DNA from: Alkalihalobacillus pseudalcaliphilus
Lineage (GTDB): Bacteria > Bacillota > Bacilli > Bacillales > Bacillaceae_D
Length of the DNA stretch: 64,000 nucleotides
Direction of reading: 5' to 3'
Assembly: GCF_028610675.1 (NCBI RefSeq)
Contig: NZ_JAQQWS010000001.1
Span: forward strand, 1,178,001-1,242,000
The first letter of the stretch is position 1; every line of letters begins with the position of its first letter. The translations under genes and the position numbers were made by a program. The notes below the pieces were generated by a model. The model was not told the DNA's origin. It saw nothing but the letters and a program-made list of their open reading frames with translations, and ran no database searches. Shown here one piece after another: positions 8,878 to 17,161 of this stretch.

Positions 8878-8917
8878 CTTGTCACCTATCTTTACATAAA
8901 ATAAAGATACTGACAAG
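8878..8917. promoter_or_regulatory. Long inverted repeat between nadB and nifS, candidate NiaR operator
   Basis: The 96-bp divergent spacer contains CTTGTC, 3 nt, TATCTTTA, 7 nt, TAAAGATA, 2 nt, GACAAG. Both half-pairs are perfect inverted repeats. The position between both transcription units of the NiaR regulon and the symmetry fit an operator. The assignment to NiaR is inferred from location. Confidence 0.6.
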
Positions 8918-8940
8918 AATTTTTTTAGAGGTGATTAAAG

Positions 8941-10113
8941 ATGCTTTATTTTGACTATAGTGCGACAACACCTATGAGCGAAACCGCCCTAAAAGCTTAC
9001 ATACACGCAGCCAGACATTATTACGGAAATAGCCAAAGTCTACACCATGATGGCGAGGAGGCTGACAACGTGTTACAGTTGTGCCGAAATTCACTCATGC
9101 AATTACTAAATGTTCCACACCACTCTATTTATTTTACCGGCTCTGGTAGTGAGGCAAATTTTTTAACGATTGTTTCTATTGCCCTAGCTTCCATACATAA
9201 GGGTAAACATATCATCTATTTAGAAACTGAACATCATTCCGTCAAACAAGCACTGCACTATCTAAAGAGGTTCGGTTTTACCTCTACAGCAATCCCTTTA
9301 AATTCCGTGGGCAAGGTGGTAAAGAGCCAGCTTGAGAAATCGATAAAGCATGATACAAGTATGGCGATTATTGGGCATGCAAGTAGTGAATTAGGTACGA
9401 TTCAAGATTTGGGACATCTTTCGTGGCTTTTAAAAAAACATGATATACTCTTAGTGAGTGACTGTGTGCAAAGCTTTGGTAAAACCGAAATTCCCTTTGA
9501 GTCCCTTGATGCGTTCACTCTGTCAAGTCACAAAATTTATGGCCCAAAAGGATTAGGAGTCGCTATATTAAGAAACACCGTACAATGGCAACCTTTTTTA
9601 ACCGGAACTTCGCACGAATTTGGATTTAGAGCTGGCACCGTCGATATACCAGCGATCGTTGCTTTTACAGAGGCTGCTGAAGAAATTACAGCGAATCAAG
9701 TCAAAGAAGAAAAAAGACTTAAGCAACTACAAGCCTTATTAATATCGTTGGTTCTTACACAAGATAAGCTTTTTGTCTTAGAGGGCGATCGACTCAATCG
9801 ATTACCTTTTCACATCGCTTTAAGAAGAATAGGTATGGAGGGACAACTTTTAATGTTAGAGTGTAAACGGAAAGGGATAGCGATATCTACGAGCTCTGCA
9901 TGCCGAGCCCACTTTTCCGAACCACCAGCCTCATTACTCGCAATCGGACGAAGTATCACCGAGGCACACGAATTCATTCGTATTACTTTCGGTCAGCAAA
10001 CAACAGAAGAAGATATACATACATTAAGCCAAGCATTATTAGAAATATCAGCAACCTATAAGGAGGATTTACATGGAGAAATCAAAGAAATTGTTGGGAG
10101 AAGAACGCCGTAA
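8941..10113 (+). CDS. nifS: NifS-type cysteine desulfurase for NadA
   Basis: This is a PLP enzyme that removes sulfur from cysteine. In Bacillus this divergent copy supplies the NadA iron-sulfur cluster. The N terminus MLYFDYSATTPMSETAL is typical of class V aminotransferases. The PLP lysine is in TLSSHKIYGPKGLG (about residue 200) and the persulfide cysteine in TSSACRAHFSEPP (about 322). AGGTG precedes the ATG at 8941. The 3' end overlaps niaR by 41 bp, so the two genes are one transcript and probably translationally coupled. Confidence 0.93.
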   Translation: MLYFDYSATTPMSETALKAYIHAARHYYGNSQSLHHDGEEADNVLQLCRNSLMQLLNVPHHSIYFTGSGSEANFLTIVSIALASIHKGKHIIYLETEHHSVKQALHYLKRFGFTSTAIPLNSVGKVVKSQLEKSIKHDTSMAIIGHASSELGTIQDLGHLSWLLKKHDILLVSDCVQSFGKTEIPFESLDAFTLSSHKIYGPKGLGVAILRNTVQWQPFLTGTSHEFGFRAGTVDIPAIVAFTEAAEEITANQVKEEKRLKQLQALLISLVLTQDKLFVLEGDRLNRLPFHIALRRIGMEGQLLMLECKRKGIAISTSSACRAHFSEPPASLLAIGRSITEAHEFIRITFGQQTTEEDIHTLSQALLEISATYKEDLHGEIKEIVGRRTP

Positions 10114-10615
10114 TCAAATTATCCAATGGCTACGCTCAGAAAATAAACCTTTAACAGGAACGGAACTTTCAAACCGTACACATGTGAGTAGGCAAGTCAT
10201 TGTTCAGGATATCTCCATTCTCAAAGCAAAGAACGAACCGATCCTTGCGACTTCTCAGGGCTATATATATCAACAACCATATACATGGCCGCGTTTCACT
10301 AAAATAGTCGCTTGCTATCATACCCCTGAACAGACCATGGACGAATTAAATCTTCTTGTCGACCATGGCGTAACAATTAAAGATGTCATTATTGAACACC
10401 CTATTTATGGTGAAATTACTGCGTCTTTACAAATTTCTAATCGTCAAGAAGTTAAAGCCTTTTGTGATAAAATAGCTCATACAAATGCTACTCTTCTTTC
10501 TCTTCTTACAGATGGCGTACATTTGCATACACTTGAAGCACAAACAGAAGCAGATATCGAAAGAGCAACCATCGCGTTATCAGAACATGGATTTATTTTA
10601 AATGAAAATAGCTAA
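10073..10615 (+). CDS. niaR: NiaR (YrxA), niacin-responsive repressor of NAD synthesis
   Basis: NiaR represses nadBCA and nifS when nicotinic acid is plentiful. The 180-residue protein has an N-terminal winged helix (RRNQIIQWLRSENKPLTG, SNRTHVSRQVIVQDISILKA, residues 10-55) and a C-terminal 3H domain with its metal-binding histidines in CYHTPEQ, IIEHPIYGEI and TDGVHLHTLEA. The start at 10073 follows a full AAGGAGG inside nifS. Gene order and divergence from nadB match B. subtilis. Confidence 0.94.
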   Translation: MEKSKKLLGEERRNQIIQWLRSENKPLTGTELSNRTHVSRQVIVQDISILKAKNEPILATSQGYIYQQPYTWPRFTKIVACYHTPEQTMDELNLLVDHGVTIKDVIIEHPIYGEITASLQISNRQEVKAFCDKIAHTNATLLSLLTDGVHLHTLEAQTEADIERATIALSEHGFILNENS

Positions 10616-10633
10616 TCTGCTCCCGATCCTAAC

Positions 10634-10669
10634 AAAAAAACCATGAAGTTCATTTATAGAACTTCATGG
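10634..10669 (-). terminator. Rho-independent terminator of pheA, overlapping its stop codon
   Basis: CCATGAAGTTC and GAACTTCATGG (10641-10669) form an 11-bp stem followed on the minus strand by seven T. The last codons and the stop of pheA (10654) lie inside the hairpin. Confidence 0.85.
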
Positions 10670-11541
10670 GATACATTTTCTTGGATAGCTGTTACAGAAA
10701 AGCTCTCATAACTACCTAGTATATCTACTCCGCAGCCTAATGTTTCCAGCTCAGCGACAACACCAGGTATAAGGATATCGTCGAGACGATAGTCAACATC
10801 AATCAAAAAGAAATAATTACCAAGACCTGTTTTAGTTGGCCTTGACTCAATTTTAGATAAATTCAGCTTTCTCCAAGCAAATGCCGATAATACTTGATGA
10901 AGTGCCCCCGAATAATCAGATGGCAAAGTAATCATAAGTGTCGTCTTATCACCTAACTTAAATGGTCCACTCACTCGGTATACATCCTTATTTTTTGCTA
11001 ATACAAAAAAACGGGTACGATTATTATCGAAGTCATGAATATTATACTCTAAAATATCTAGACCATATTCAGCAGCTGCGAGTTCATTTCCGATTCCAAT
11101 TACATGTTCTTTCGGGTTATCAGCAATCCATTTAGCTGCTTGTGCTGTTGAATTCGTATACTCAAATTCTATATTTGGGTAACGCATTTGCAGATAATCA
11201 TGACATTGAGCAATGGCATGTGGATGTGATAACACTTTAACTGGTTCTTCCTTTGTTTCCTTTTGCCAATTACTTCTAAATAAATGCTGAGCTACCGGTA
11301 CCGTCATACTCCCTATAATCGGTAATCTTTTTTTGTGAATTAAATAGTCTAATGTTAAGTTTACAGAGCCTTCTATTGCATTTTCAATAGGAACAATTGC
11401 TAATTCAGCTTCGCCGTCACTGACAGCATCAATACAAGCTGGAATCGTTTGAAATGGCTTATGCGAGTAATCAGGAAAAGCTGCACGTGCTGCTATTTCT
11501 GTAAAAGTTCCTTTTGGACCTAAATATGCTACTTGTGTCAA
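10654..11541 (-). CDS. pheA: PheA, prephenate dehydratase
   Basis: PheA converts prephenate to phenylpyruvate in phenylalanine synthesis. The N-terminal catalytic domain starts QVAYLGPKGTFTE, contains PIENAIEGSVN and the catalytic TRF motif in NNRTRFFVLAK (about residue 175). The C-terminal ACT domain has ESRPTKTGLGNYFFLIDVD, the ESRP phenylalanine-binding signature for feedback inhibition. There is no fused chorismate mutase. It starts 18 bp after pheB and is probably in one operon with it. Confidence 0.96.
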   Translation of the reverse strand: MTQVAYLGPKGTFTEIAARAAFPDYSHKPFQTIPACIDAVSDGEAELAIVPIENAIEGSVNLTLDYLIHKKRLPIIGSMTVPVAQHLFRSNWQKETKEEPVKVLSHPHAIAQCHDYLQMRYPNIEFEYTNSTAQAAKWIADNPKEHVIGIGNELAAAEYGLDILEYNIHDFDNNRTRFFVLAKNKDVYRVSGPFKLGDKTTLMITLPSDYSGALHQVLSAFAWRKLNLSKIESRPTKTGLGNYFFLIDVDYRLDDILIPGVVAELETLGCGVDILGSYESFSVTAIQENVSHEVL

Positions 11542-11559
11542 TGGTTTCTCCCTCTCTTT

Positions 11560-12009
11560 TTAGGAGCCAGATCCGACTAACTCCACTTTCTCCACTGCTT
11601 CTAGTTCTTCTATCTTTATTTTTAAACTAGATAAATCCATTTTCATTGAAGAGGTATTGATCGAAAGTGTAATATGTGCCCTACCTTGTAAGGGAATTGA
11701 TTGATTAATCGTTAAAATGTTTGCACCTGATTCTGCGATCAAGGTTAATAGTTGTGAAAGTGTTCCCGAGCGATCGACTAAATTCAAAGATAGTGTAATT
11801 ATTTTTTCTTTCATCATTGTATGAAAAGGAAAAATACCATCTTTATATTTATAAAAAGCACTTCGACTTAAGCCCACACGGTGAACTGCTTCATTTATTT
11901 TTTTAACTTTCCCAGACTCTAATAGGGACTTTACTTCTAATGTTTTTTCCATCGCGTCTGTTAGGATATCCTCACGTACGAGATAAAATTGTTTTTGTGA
12001 TTCTGACAT
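11560..12009 (-). CDS. pheB: PheB, ACT-domain protein
   Basis: PheB is an ACT-domain protein conserved beside pheA and obg in bacilli; its exact role is unsettled. The N-terminal part (about residues 15-60, EVKSLLESGKVKKINEAVHRVGLSRSAFYKYKD read in two parts) looks like a small helix-turn-helix. The C-terminal ACT domain follows (about 70-147, LSLNLVDRSGTLSQLLTLIAE). I start it at 12009 (MSESQKQFYL), behind GAGAGGG, giving the family length of 149. An in-frame ATG 99 bp upstream would add an unconserved extension. Confidence 0.9.
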   Translation of the reverse strand: MSESQKQFYLVREDILTDAMEKTLEVKSLLESGKVKKINEAVHRVGLSRSAFYKYKDGIFPFHTMMKEKIITLSLNLVDRSGTLSQLLTLIAESGANILTINQSIPLQGRAHITLSINTSSMKMDLSSLKIKIEELEAVEKVELVGSGS

Positions 12010-12228
12010 ATTATATCCCTCTCTATGTGTGCCAATCGTTATTAAATGATTAACACTTTTTATGAGCTTCTTTCTATTATAGAATTGACGAAACTTTTTG
12101 ACAACCACTTTAAACGAAAATGTATATATTGGATAGACATTTGTCCTGCTGATTGTATAGAGGTATTGACTCTACCATTTTGGTTTTGTAAATGTGATGT
12201 TTATTGTTAAGTTACTGTACTGGTTCTC

Positions 12229-12570
12229 TCCAGTATCTACACATTAACTGCCTCTTTGTGCAGATACCGGCTACTTACTCTTCCTTATCTGCACATTAAC
12301 CGACTCTTTGTGCAGATACCGGCTCTTTACTCTTCCTTATCTGCACATAAACAGACTCTTCGTGCAGATACCGACTACTTCCTCTCCCGTATCTGTACAT
12401 AAACCGGCTCTTCGTGCAGATACTGGCTACTTACTCTTCCTTATCTGCACATAAACCGACTCTTTGTGCAGATACTGGCTACTTACTCTCCCGTATCTGT
12501 ACATAAACCGGCTCTTTGTGCAGATACCGACTACTTCCTCTCCCGTATCTGCACATTAACTGCCTCTCTT
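12229..12570. repeat. Tandem array of 52-bp hairpin units (6 units) between obg and pheB
   Basis: The core TTTGTGCAGATAC recurs at 12255, 12307, 12359, 12411, 12463 and 12515, exactly 52 bp apart. Each unit contains TATCTGCACA and TGTGCAGATA as inverted arms around a loop of about 13 nt, so each can fold as a hairpin. The slot between hairpins reads like GGCTACTTACTCTTCC. The core matches the arrays at 18583 and 48131. No coding potential is supported. Confidence 0.9.
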
Positions 12571-12655
12571 TGAAATACGCTCCACACCAGCTTCCATATT
12601 TGCACATTATGGCCTTGCCTGTTACTAACCAAACCGATAGGCGCTTCTCTTTTCG

Positions 12656-12687
12656 CAAAAAAAGCCCATGCTACTTGGTCATGGGCA
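12656..12687 (-). terminator. Rho-independent terminator of obg
   Basis: GCCCATG/CATGGGC stem (12664-12686) with seven T on the minus strand. It ends the spo0B-obg transcript before the 52-bp array. Confidence 0.85.
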
Positions 12688-12714
12688 TTAGTGTAGGTAG
12701 TTGTTTACTTACAT

Positions 12715-13995
12715 CTATTCGATAAACTCAAATTCAAACTTCATGATACGGACAAGGTCGCCGTCTTTTGCTCCTTTTGTACGAAGCGCTTGATCAACGC
12801 CCATTCCGCGCATCTGTCTCGCAAAGCGTTTGACGGATTCGTCTCTTGAAAAGTCAGTCATTTTAAAGAGTCGTTCTAACTCCGCTCCAGCTAATTCAAA
12901 AACCCCATCATCTGCACGCGTAATGATAAATGGCTCCTCTTTCTTCTCATGCTTATAAACAACGCGCGCCTCCTCTGTCTCTTCGTACAGTGGGAATTCA
13001 GGCGTTTCCTCAATTTTATCAGCAACAGCGAGCAACAATTCTCGTACACCTTGTTTTGTGAAGGCTGAAATAGGGAAAATGGGTGCGTCATCTGTTAATT
13101 TCCCTTTAAAAATACGAAGGTTTTCCTCAGCTTCAGGCATGTCCATTTTATTAGCGACAATGAGTTGTGGACGTTCAAGTAACCTTAAATTATATTGTTT
13201 AAGTTCGTCGTTAATCTTTACATAATCCTCGTAAGGATCTCTCCCCTCTAAGGCAGACATATCGATAACGTGAACAATTACCCTTGTCCGTTCAATATGT
13301 CTCAAAAATTGATGACCTAGACCTATTCCTTCATGTGCTCCCTCAATTAAACCAGGTAAATCTGCCATAACAAAACTGCGTTGATCATCTGTTTCAACAA
13401 CCCCTAAATTTGGCGTAATCGTTGTAAAATGATAATCAGCGATTTTTGGCTTTGCAGCAGATACGACCGATAATAACGTTGACTTTCCTACACTTGGAAA
13501 TCCTACCAAACCAACATCAGCAAGTACTTTTAGCTCTACTGTAACTTCTCGCTCAATTCCCGGCTCTCCATTTTCAGCAATTTCTGGTGCTGGGTTTGCC
13601 GGTGTCGCAAATCGAATATTACCGCGGCCACCGCGACCACCTTTTGCTATTGTTGCTTTTTGACCATGTTCAGTTAAATCAGCAAGTACTTGTCCTGTTT
13701 TATCATCAATAACTGTCGTACCTGGTGGAACCTTTACAATCATATCTTGTGCATTCTTTCCGTGCATACTTTTAGAACGCCCATTCTCTCCTTTAGATGC
13801 TTTAAAATGGCGGTTATAACGAAAATCCATTAACGTACGTAGACCTTCCTCCACTTCAAAAACAACACTCGCACCACGGCCACCATCTCCACCAGCCGGG
13901 CCACCATCTGGAACATATTTTTCTCGGCGATAAGCAACCATACCGTTACCACCGTCTCCACCTTTTACATATACCTTTACCTTATCTACAAACAT
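12715..13995 (-). CDS. obg: Obg, essential ribosome-associated GTPase
   Basis: Obg is a GTPase linked to 50S maturation, stress signalling and entry into sporulation. The N-terminal glycine-rich Obg fold begins MFVDKVKVYVKGGDGGNG and extends to about residue 158. The G domain has G1 GFPSVGKST, G3 DLPGLIEG and G4 ANKMD (about 160-330). A C-terminal OCT domain follows. The ATG at 13995, behind GAGGTG, gives 426 residues and the conserved N terminus; a GTG three codons upstream is less likely. One base separates it from the spo0B stop (TGAAATG), which suggests coupled translation. Confidence 0.97.
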   Translation of the reverse strand: MFVDKVKVYVKGGDGGNGMVAYRREKYVPDGGPAGGDGGRGASVVFEVEEGLRTLMDFRYNRHFKASKGENGRSKSMHGKNAQDMIVKVPPGTTVIDDKTGQVLADLTEHGQKATIAKGGRGGRGNIRFATPANPAPEIAENGEPGIEREVTVELKVLADVGLVGFPSVGKSTLLSVVSAAKPKIADYHFTTITPNLGVVETDDQRSFVMADLPGLIEGAHEGIGLGHQFLRHIERTRVIVHVIDMSALEGRDPYEDYVKINDELKQYNLRLLERPQLIVANKMDMPEAEENLRIFKGKLTDDAPIFPISAFTKQGVRELLLAVADKIEETPEFPLYEETEEARVVYKHEKKEEPFIITRADDGVFELAGAELERLFKMTDFSRDESVKRFARQMRGMGVDQALRTKGAKDGDLVRIMKFEFEFIE

Positions 13996-13996
13996 T

Positions 13997-14548
13997 TCAT
14001 TCACCTCTATTAATGGGCAGCTGCACCCTTAATAAGCATGTATCACGCTGCCATTCCACTATCTCTATTTTAAACTCATTTCCATGATCAAATACGAAGA
14101 GATTCTCTGAACTTACTTGAAGGTCACCTTCGTACTGAAAAAGTAATTCACAACAGCTCTCATTCAAAACAAACGTAATTAATAAATGATTTTCTGTCCG
14201 CCAATCACTATATTTAGAAAATGATGAAAGTAACTCTGTTACAAGCCCATCTATCAAGTCTTCACGTTTATTTAGATTTGCTTCATTACCAGCAACATTC
14301 ACTTCGACATGTAAAGAACTCTCTTTTCCATATAACCAATTATACGTCAACAATTTTGTTGCAACTTTAGGAATTCCTAAACTTGAAAGCTTTGATTCAT
14401 TGACACATGTTTGTACCGTCTGTTGTATTAATTCCTCAATCCTTTCGTAATTTCCTAAAGCTAAATTGGTTTTAACTAGTTGCATCACATTTAACCAATC
14501 ATGACGATTATGACGAAGTGCTTCTATTACATTTATTTCTTTCGTCAT
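13997..14548 (-). CDS. spo0B: Spo0B, sporulation phosphotransferase
   Basis: Spo0B moves phosphate from Spo0F to Spo0A in the sporulation phosphorelay. The phosphorylated histidine is in the conserved RHDWLN motif (His16 with the start used here). It lies in the N-terminal helical hairpin that dimerises (about residues 5-55), and a degenerate kinase-like domain follows. I start it at 14548, eight bases after AAGGGG; an ATG at 14554 is too close to that site. It is followed by obg, but the rplU and rpmA genes that usually precede spo0B are absent here. Confidence 0.93.
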   Translation of the reverse strand: MTKEINVIEALRHNRHDWLNVMQLVKTNLALGNYERIEELIQQTVQTCVNESKLSSLGIPKVATKLLTYNWLYGKESSLHVEVNVAGNEANLNKREDLIDGLVTELLSSFSKYSDWRTENHLLITFVLNESCCELLFQYEGDLQVSSENLFVFDHGNEFKIEIVEWQRDTCLLRVQLPINRGE

Positions 14549-14695
14549 ATTCATAACCCCTTATCTTTATAAAAATACATTGTATCCATCATAACACAAA
14601 GTGCTTAAGGAAAGACACCGTTTGTGCAAAACAAACACGAGAGAAAACACCCGCAATTCTCCATCCTTTAATAACCAACCTATAGCCATAAAGTA

Positions 14696-14730
14696 AGGAT
14701 AGGATATCGTTTGCACGATTACCCTATCCT
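14696..14730. other. Hairpin downstream of hemY
   Basis: AGGATAGG and CCTATCCT pair, with an inner ATCGT/ACGAT. There is no clear T-run on the minus strand, so it may be a weak terminator or an mRNA 3'-end stabiliser for hemEHY. Confidence 0.4.
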
Positions 14731-14796
14731 AAAAAGATTTTCTCAGATACGTAGAATGCCTATCCTGCATGACAGACCTATCAGGCTCATGATTAA

Positions 14797-16215
14797 TTAG
14801 TGATACTTCAAAAGAATATCTTTAACCGCCGCTTCTCCTTGATCAATACAATCTGGAAGACCTACACCTGCTATTGCTGCACCCGCAACATATAAACCAC
14901 TAAACTTTTTATGTAAATCTTCCTTCAGCTTTTCAATTTTATAAGGATGACCGACTTGATATTGTGGCATAGCCTCATGCCATCTTGTAACTTTAAAGAA
15001 TAGAGGCTCTGCTTTCATATTCATGACAAGCTCTAAATCAGCTAGCACACTCTTGACAATGTCTCCATCCGAGCGGTGAACTATCTCTGAATCACCGTAA
15101 CGACCGACATAACACCTCAAAAGAGTATAACCTTCTGGCGTTGTATGTGGCCACTTTTTATCAGTCCATGTACAAGCCGTAATGGATACATCATTTTTTT
15201 TCGAAACGACAAACCCTGTACCATCAAAAGGATTACTCACATCTTCTTTCCGATAGGCAAGTGCAACAGTTGCGGTAGTTGAGAGCTCCATTTCACGTAA
15301 ATAATCAAACTCCTTATAACCTTGGAGCAACTGTCCAGTTTGGTGTGGCGGTGTTGTAACAATCACATTATCGTAGTCTAGCTTACGACCATTTTCAAAA
15401 GTTAATTGATAACCATCTTTCTTCTTAACAATCGACGTAAGTGGACGATTCACATGTAACTTTTCGGCAGGCAAGTGGCTGACAATCGCTGAAACAAACG
15501 ATTCTAATCCATGACGAAACGTTAAAAAGTTTCCTTTCTTTTTACCTTGCTGATCCGCTAGTTTAACCTTTGCTTTCTCTTGGTTAATCTTCGTTCCTTT
15601 CATAAGGCTACGATGACTTTTTTCAAGTTGTTGAAACTGCGGAAAGGTAGCCTTTAAGCTTAACCGATTCATATCACCCGCATAAATACCTGATAAGAGT
15701 GGCTCGATTAAATAATCAACAGCTTCATTCCCAAGTCTCTTTCTAAAAAAATAACCAGCTGAGACATCTTCATCTTCTGAAGTTGTCTTCGGTAAAAAAT
15801 AATCAGCAAGTACTCTCGCTTTACCTAAAGGACTAAGAAGTTTTGATTCAACAAATGGACCAAATTTTGTGGGAATCCCCATCACAGCTCCCTTTGGAAT
15901 GGGCTCCAATTTCCTTCCCTTGAGTATAAAAGCTTGACCTGTTTCATTGTAAATGAGGTCATCAGCCAAACCAACAGCTTCGGCTAAACTCGTCATACTC
16001 GTTTTTCTAGCTAAATACGAATCAGGACCACGTTCGATCACAAAGCCATTCTCCGTAAAGGTTTGAATTTTGCCTCCAAACTGATCAGATGCTTCAAAAA
16101 CATCATAGTCCAATGATAACTCTTGTTGATTTAATGCGGATTGTAAACAATGTGCCGCTGCTAGTCCGGTTATGCCGCCGCCAATAATTGCTACTTTTTT
16201 ACTCGTAGCACTCAT
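14797..16215 (-). CDS. hemY: HemY (CgoX), coproporphyrinogen III oxidase
   Basis: In Gram-positive bacteria this FAD enzyme oxidises coproporphyrinogen III to coproporphyrin III. The FAD-binding motif IIGGGITGLAAAHCL is at residues 10-24, and ERGPDSYLARKTSM and the C-terminal VAGAAIAGVGLPDCIDQGEAA close the FAD site. Length (472) fits the family. Its ATG overlaps the hemH stop by one base (TAATG), so the pair is translationally coupled. It is the last gene of hemE-hemH-hemY. Confidence 0.95.
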   Translation of the reverse strand: MSATSKKVAIIGGGITGLAAAHCLQSALNQQELSLDYDVFEASDQFGGKIQTFTENGFVIERGPDSYLARKTSMTSLAEAVGLADDLIYNETGQAFILKGRKLEPIPKGAVMGIPTKFGPFVESKLLSPLGKARVLADYFLPKTTSEDEDVSAGYFFRKRLGNEAVDYLIEPLLSGIYAGDMNRLSLKATFPQFQQLEKSHRSLMKGTKINQEKAKVKLADQQGKKKGNFLTFRHGLESFVSAIVSHLPAEKLHVNRPLTSIVKKKDGYQLTFENGRKLDYDNVIVTTPPHQTGQLLQGYKEFDYLREMELSTTATVALAYRKEDVSNPFDGTGFVVSKKNDVSITACTWTDKKWPHTTPEGYTLLRCYVGRYGDSEIVHRSDGDIVKSVLADLELVMNMKAEPLFFKVTRWHEAMPQYQVGHPYKIEKLKEDLHKKFSGLYVAGAAIAGVGLPDCIDQGEAAVKDILLKYH

Positions 16216-17144
16216 TACGCTTGCTCCGCTAATTTTTTTTCAATAACAGTAGCGAGACAATCAATAAATTCTGGCTTGGCATTCGGCATTTCAGGTCGAT
16301 AATAATCAATGCCTAGCTCATCTGTTACAACCTTACATTCATAGTCATTATCATAAAGCACTTCCAGATGATCCGCTACAAACCCTACTGGGCAATAAAC
16401 CATTGCAGAATATCCATGCTTTTCATATAAATCTTTTGTTAAATCCTGCACGTCAGGTCCTAACCAAGGTTCTGGTGTATTCCCTTCACTTTGCCAACCA
16501 ACTGCATAATTCGTAATACCTGATTCTTTTGCAATTAAGTCTGCCGTCTCTTGCAACTGTTCCGGGTAAGGATCTCCTTGTTGAATAATTTTTTCAGGTA
16601 AGCTATGGGCAGAGAAAATAACACATGTATTATCTTTCTTTGATACTTTTTCCATCGTTTGCTTCACTTGATCAGACCAGTATTGAATAAACTTTGGCTC
16701 TTTGTACCAACTTTCGACACTATGAATCACAGGACCATTCATTTTCTCTGATTCTTCTTTTGCTCTACCATTATAGGATTTCACACTAAATGTTGAAAAA
16801 TGAGGAGCCAATACAATACTTACCGCTTCTTCAATACCATCTGCTTTCATACTTGCAACAGCATCTTCAATAAAAGGATCGATATGTTTAAGACCTAAAT
16901 AAGCTTTAAATTCACGGTCTTCAAAGATTTCATTTAAATGTTGTTCAAGGTTAGACGCTTGCTCTTCCGTAATTTTTGCAAGCGGACTTGTGCCACCAAT
17001 CGCCTCATAACGATCCGTTAAGTCTTGAAGTGCTTCTTCTGAAGGCTTGCGTCCGTGACGAATATGGGTATAATACGGTTCAATTTCCTCTTTTTTTCGA
17101 GGTGTTCCGTATGCCATAACTAATAAACCTGTTTTCTTCTTCAT
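16215..17144 (-). CDS. hemH: HemH (CpfC), coproporphyrin ferrochelatase
   Basis: It inserts ferrous iron into coproporphyrin III in the Gram-positive heme pathway. Motifs are GLLVMAYGTPRKKEEIEPYYTHI (read in two parts), YIGLKHI-like YLGLKHIDPFIEDAV, the catalytic region SAHSLPEKI with His at about 183, and PVGFVADHLEVLYDNDYE with its metal-site Glu. I start it at 17144 (MKKKTGLL); the ATG at 17165 overlaps the AAGGAG site. The 309-residue length matches B. subtilis. Confidence 0.95.
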   Translation of the reverse strand: MKKKTGLLVMAYGTPRKKEEIEPYYTHIRHGRKPSEEALQDLTDRYEAIGGTSPLAKITEEQASNLEQHLNEIFEDREFKAYLGLKHIDPFIEDAVASMKADGIEEAVSIVLAPHFSTFSVKSYNGRAKEESEKMNGPVIHSVESWYKEPKFIQYWSDQVKQTMEKVSKKDNTCVIFSAHSLPEKIIQQGDPYPEQLQETADLIAKESGITNYAVGWQSEGNTPEPWLGPDVQDLTKDLYEKHGYSAMVYCPVGFVADHLEVLYDNDYECKVVTDELGIDYYRPEMPNAKPEFIDCLATVIEKKLAEQA

Positions 17145-17161
17145 GATGAAACTCATCTCCT

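Noticed and set aside
12516..12725. Plus-strand frame in the obg-pheB spacer
   Set aside because: It spans the array and the obg terminator and has no ribosome site.
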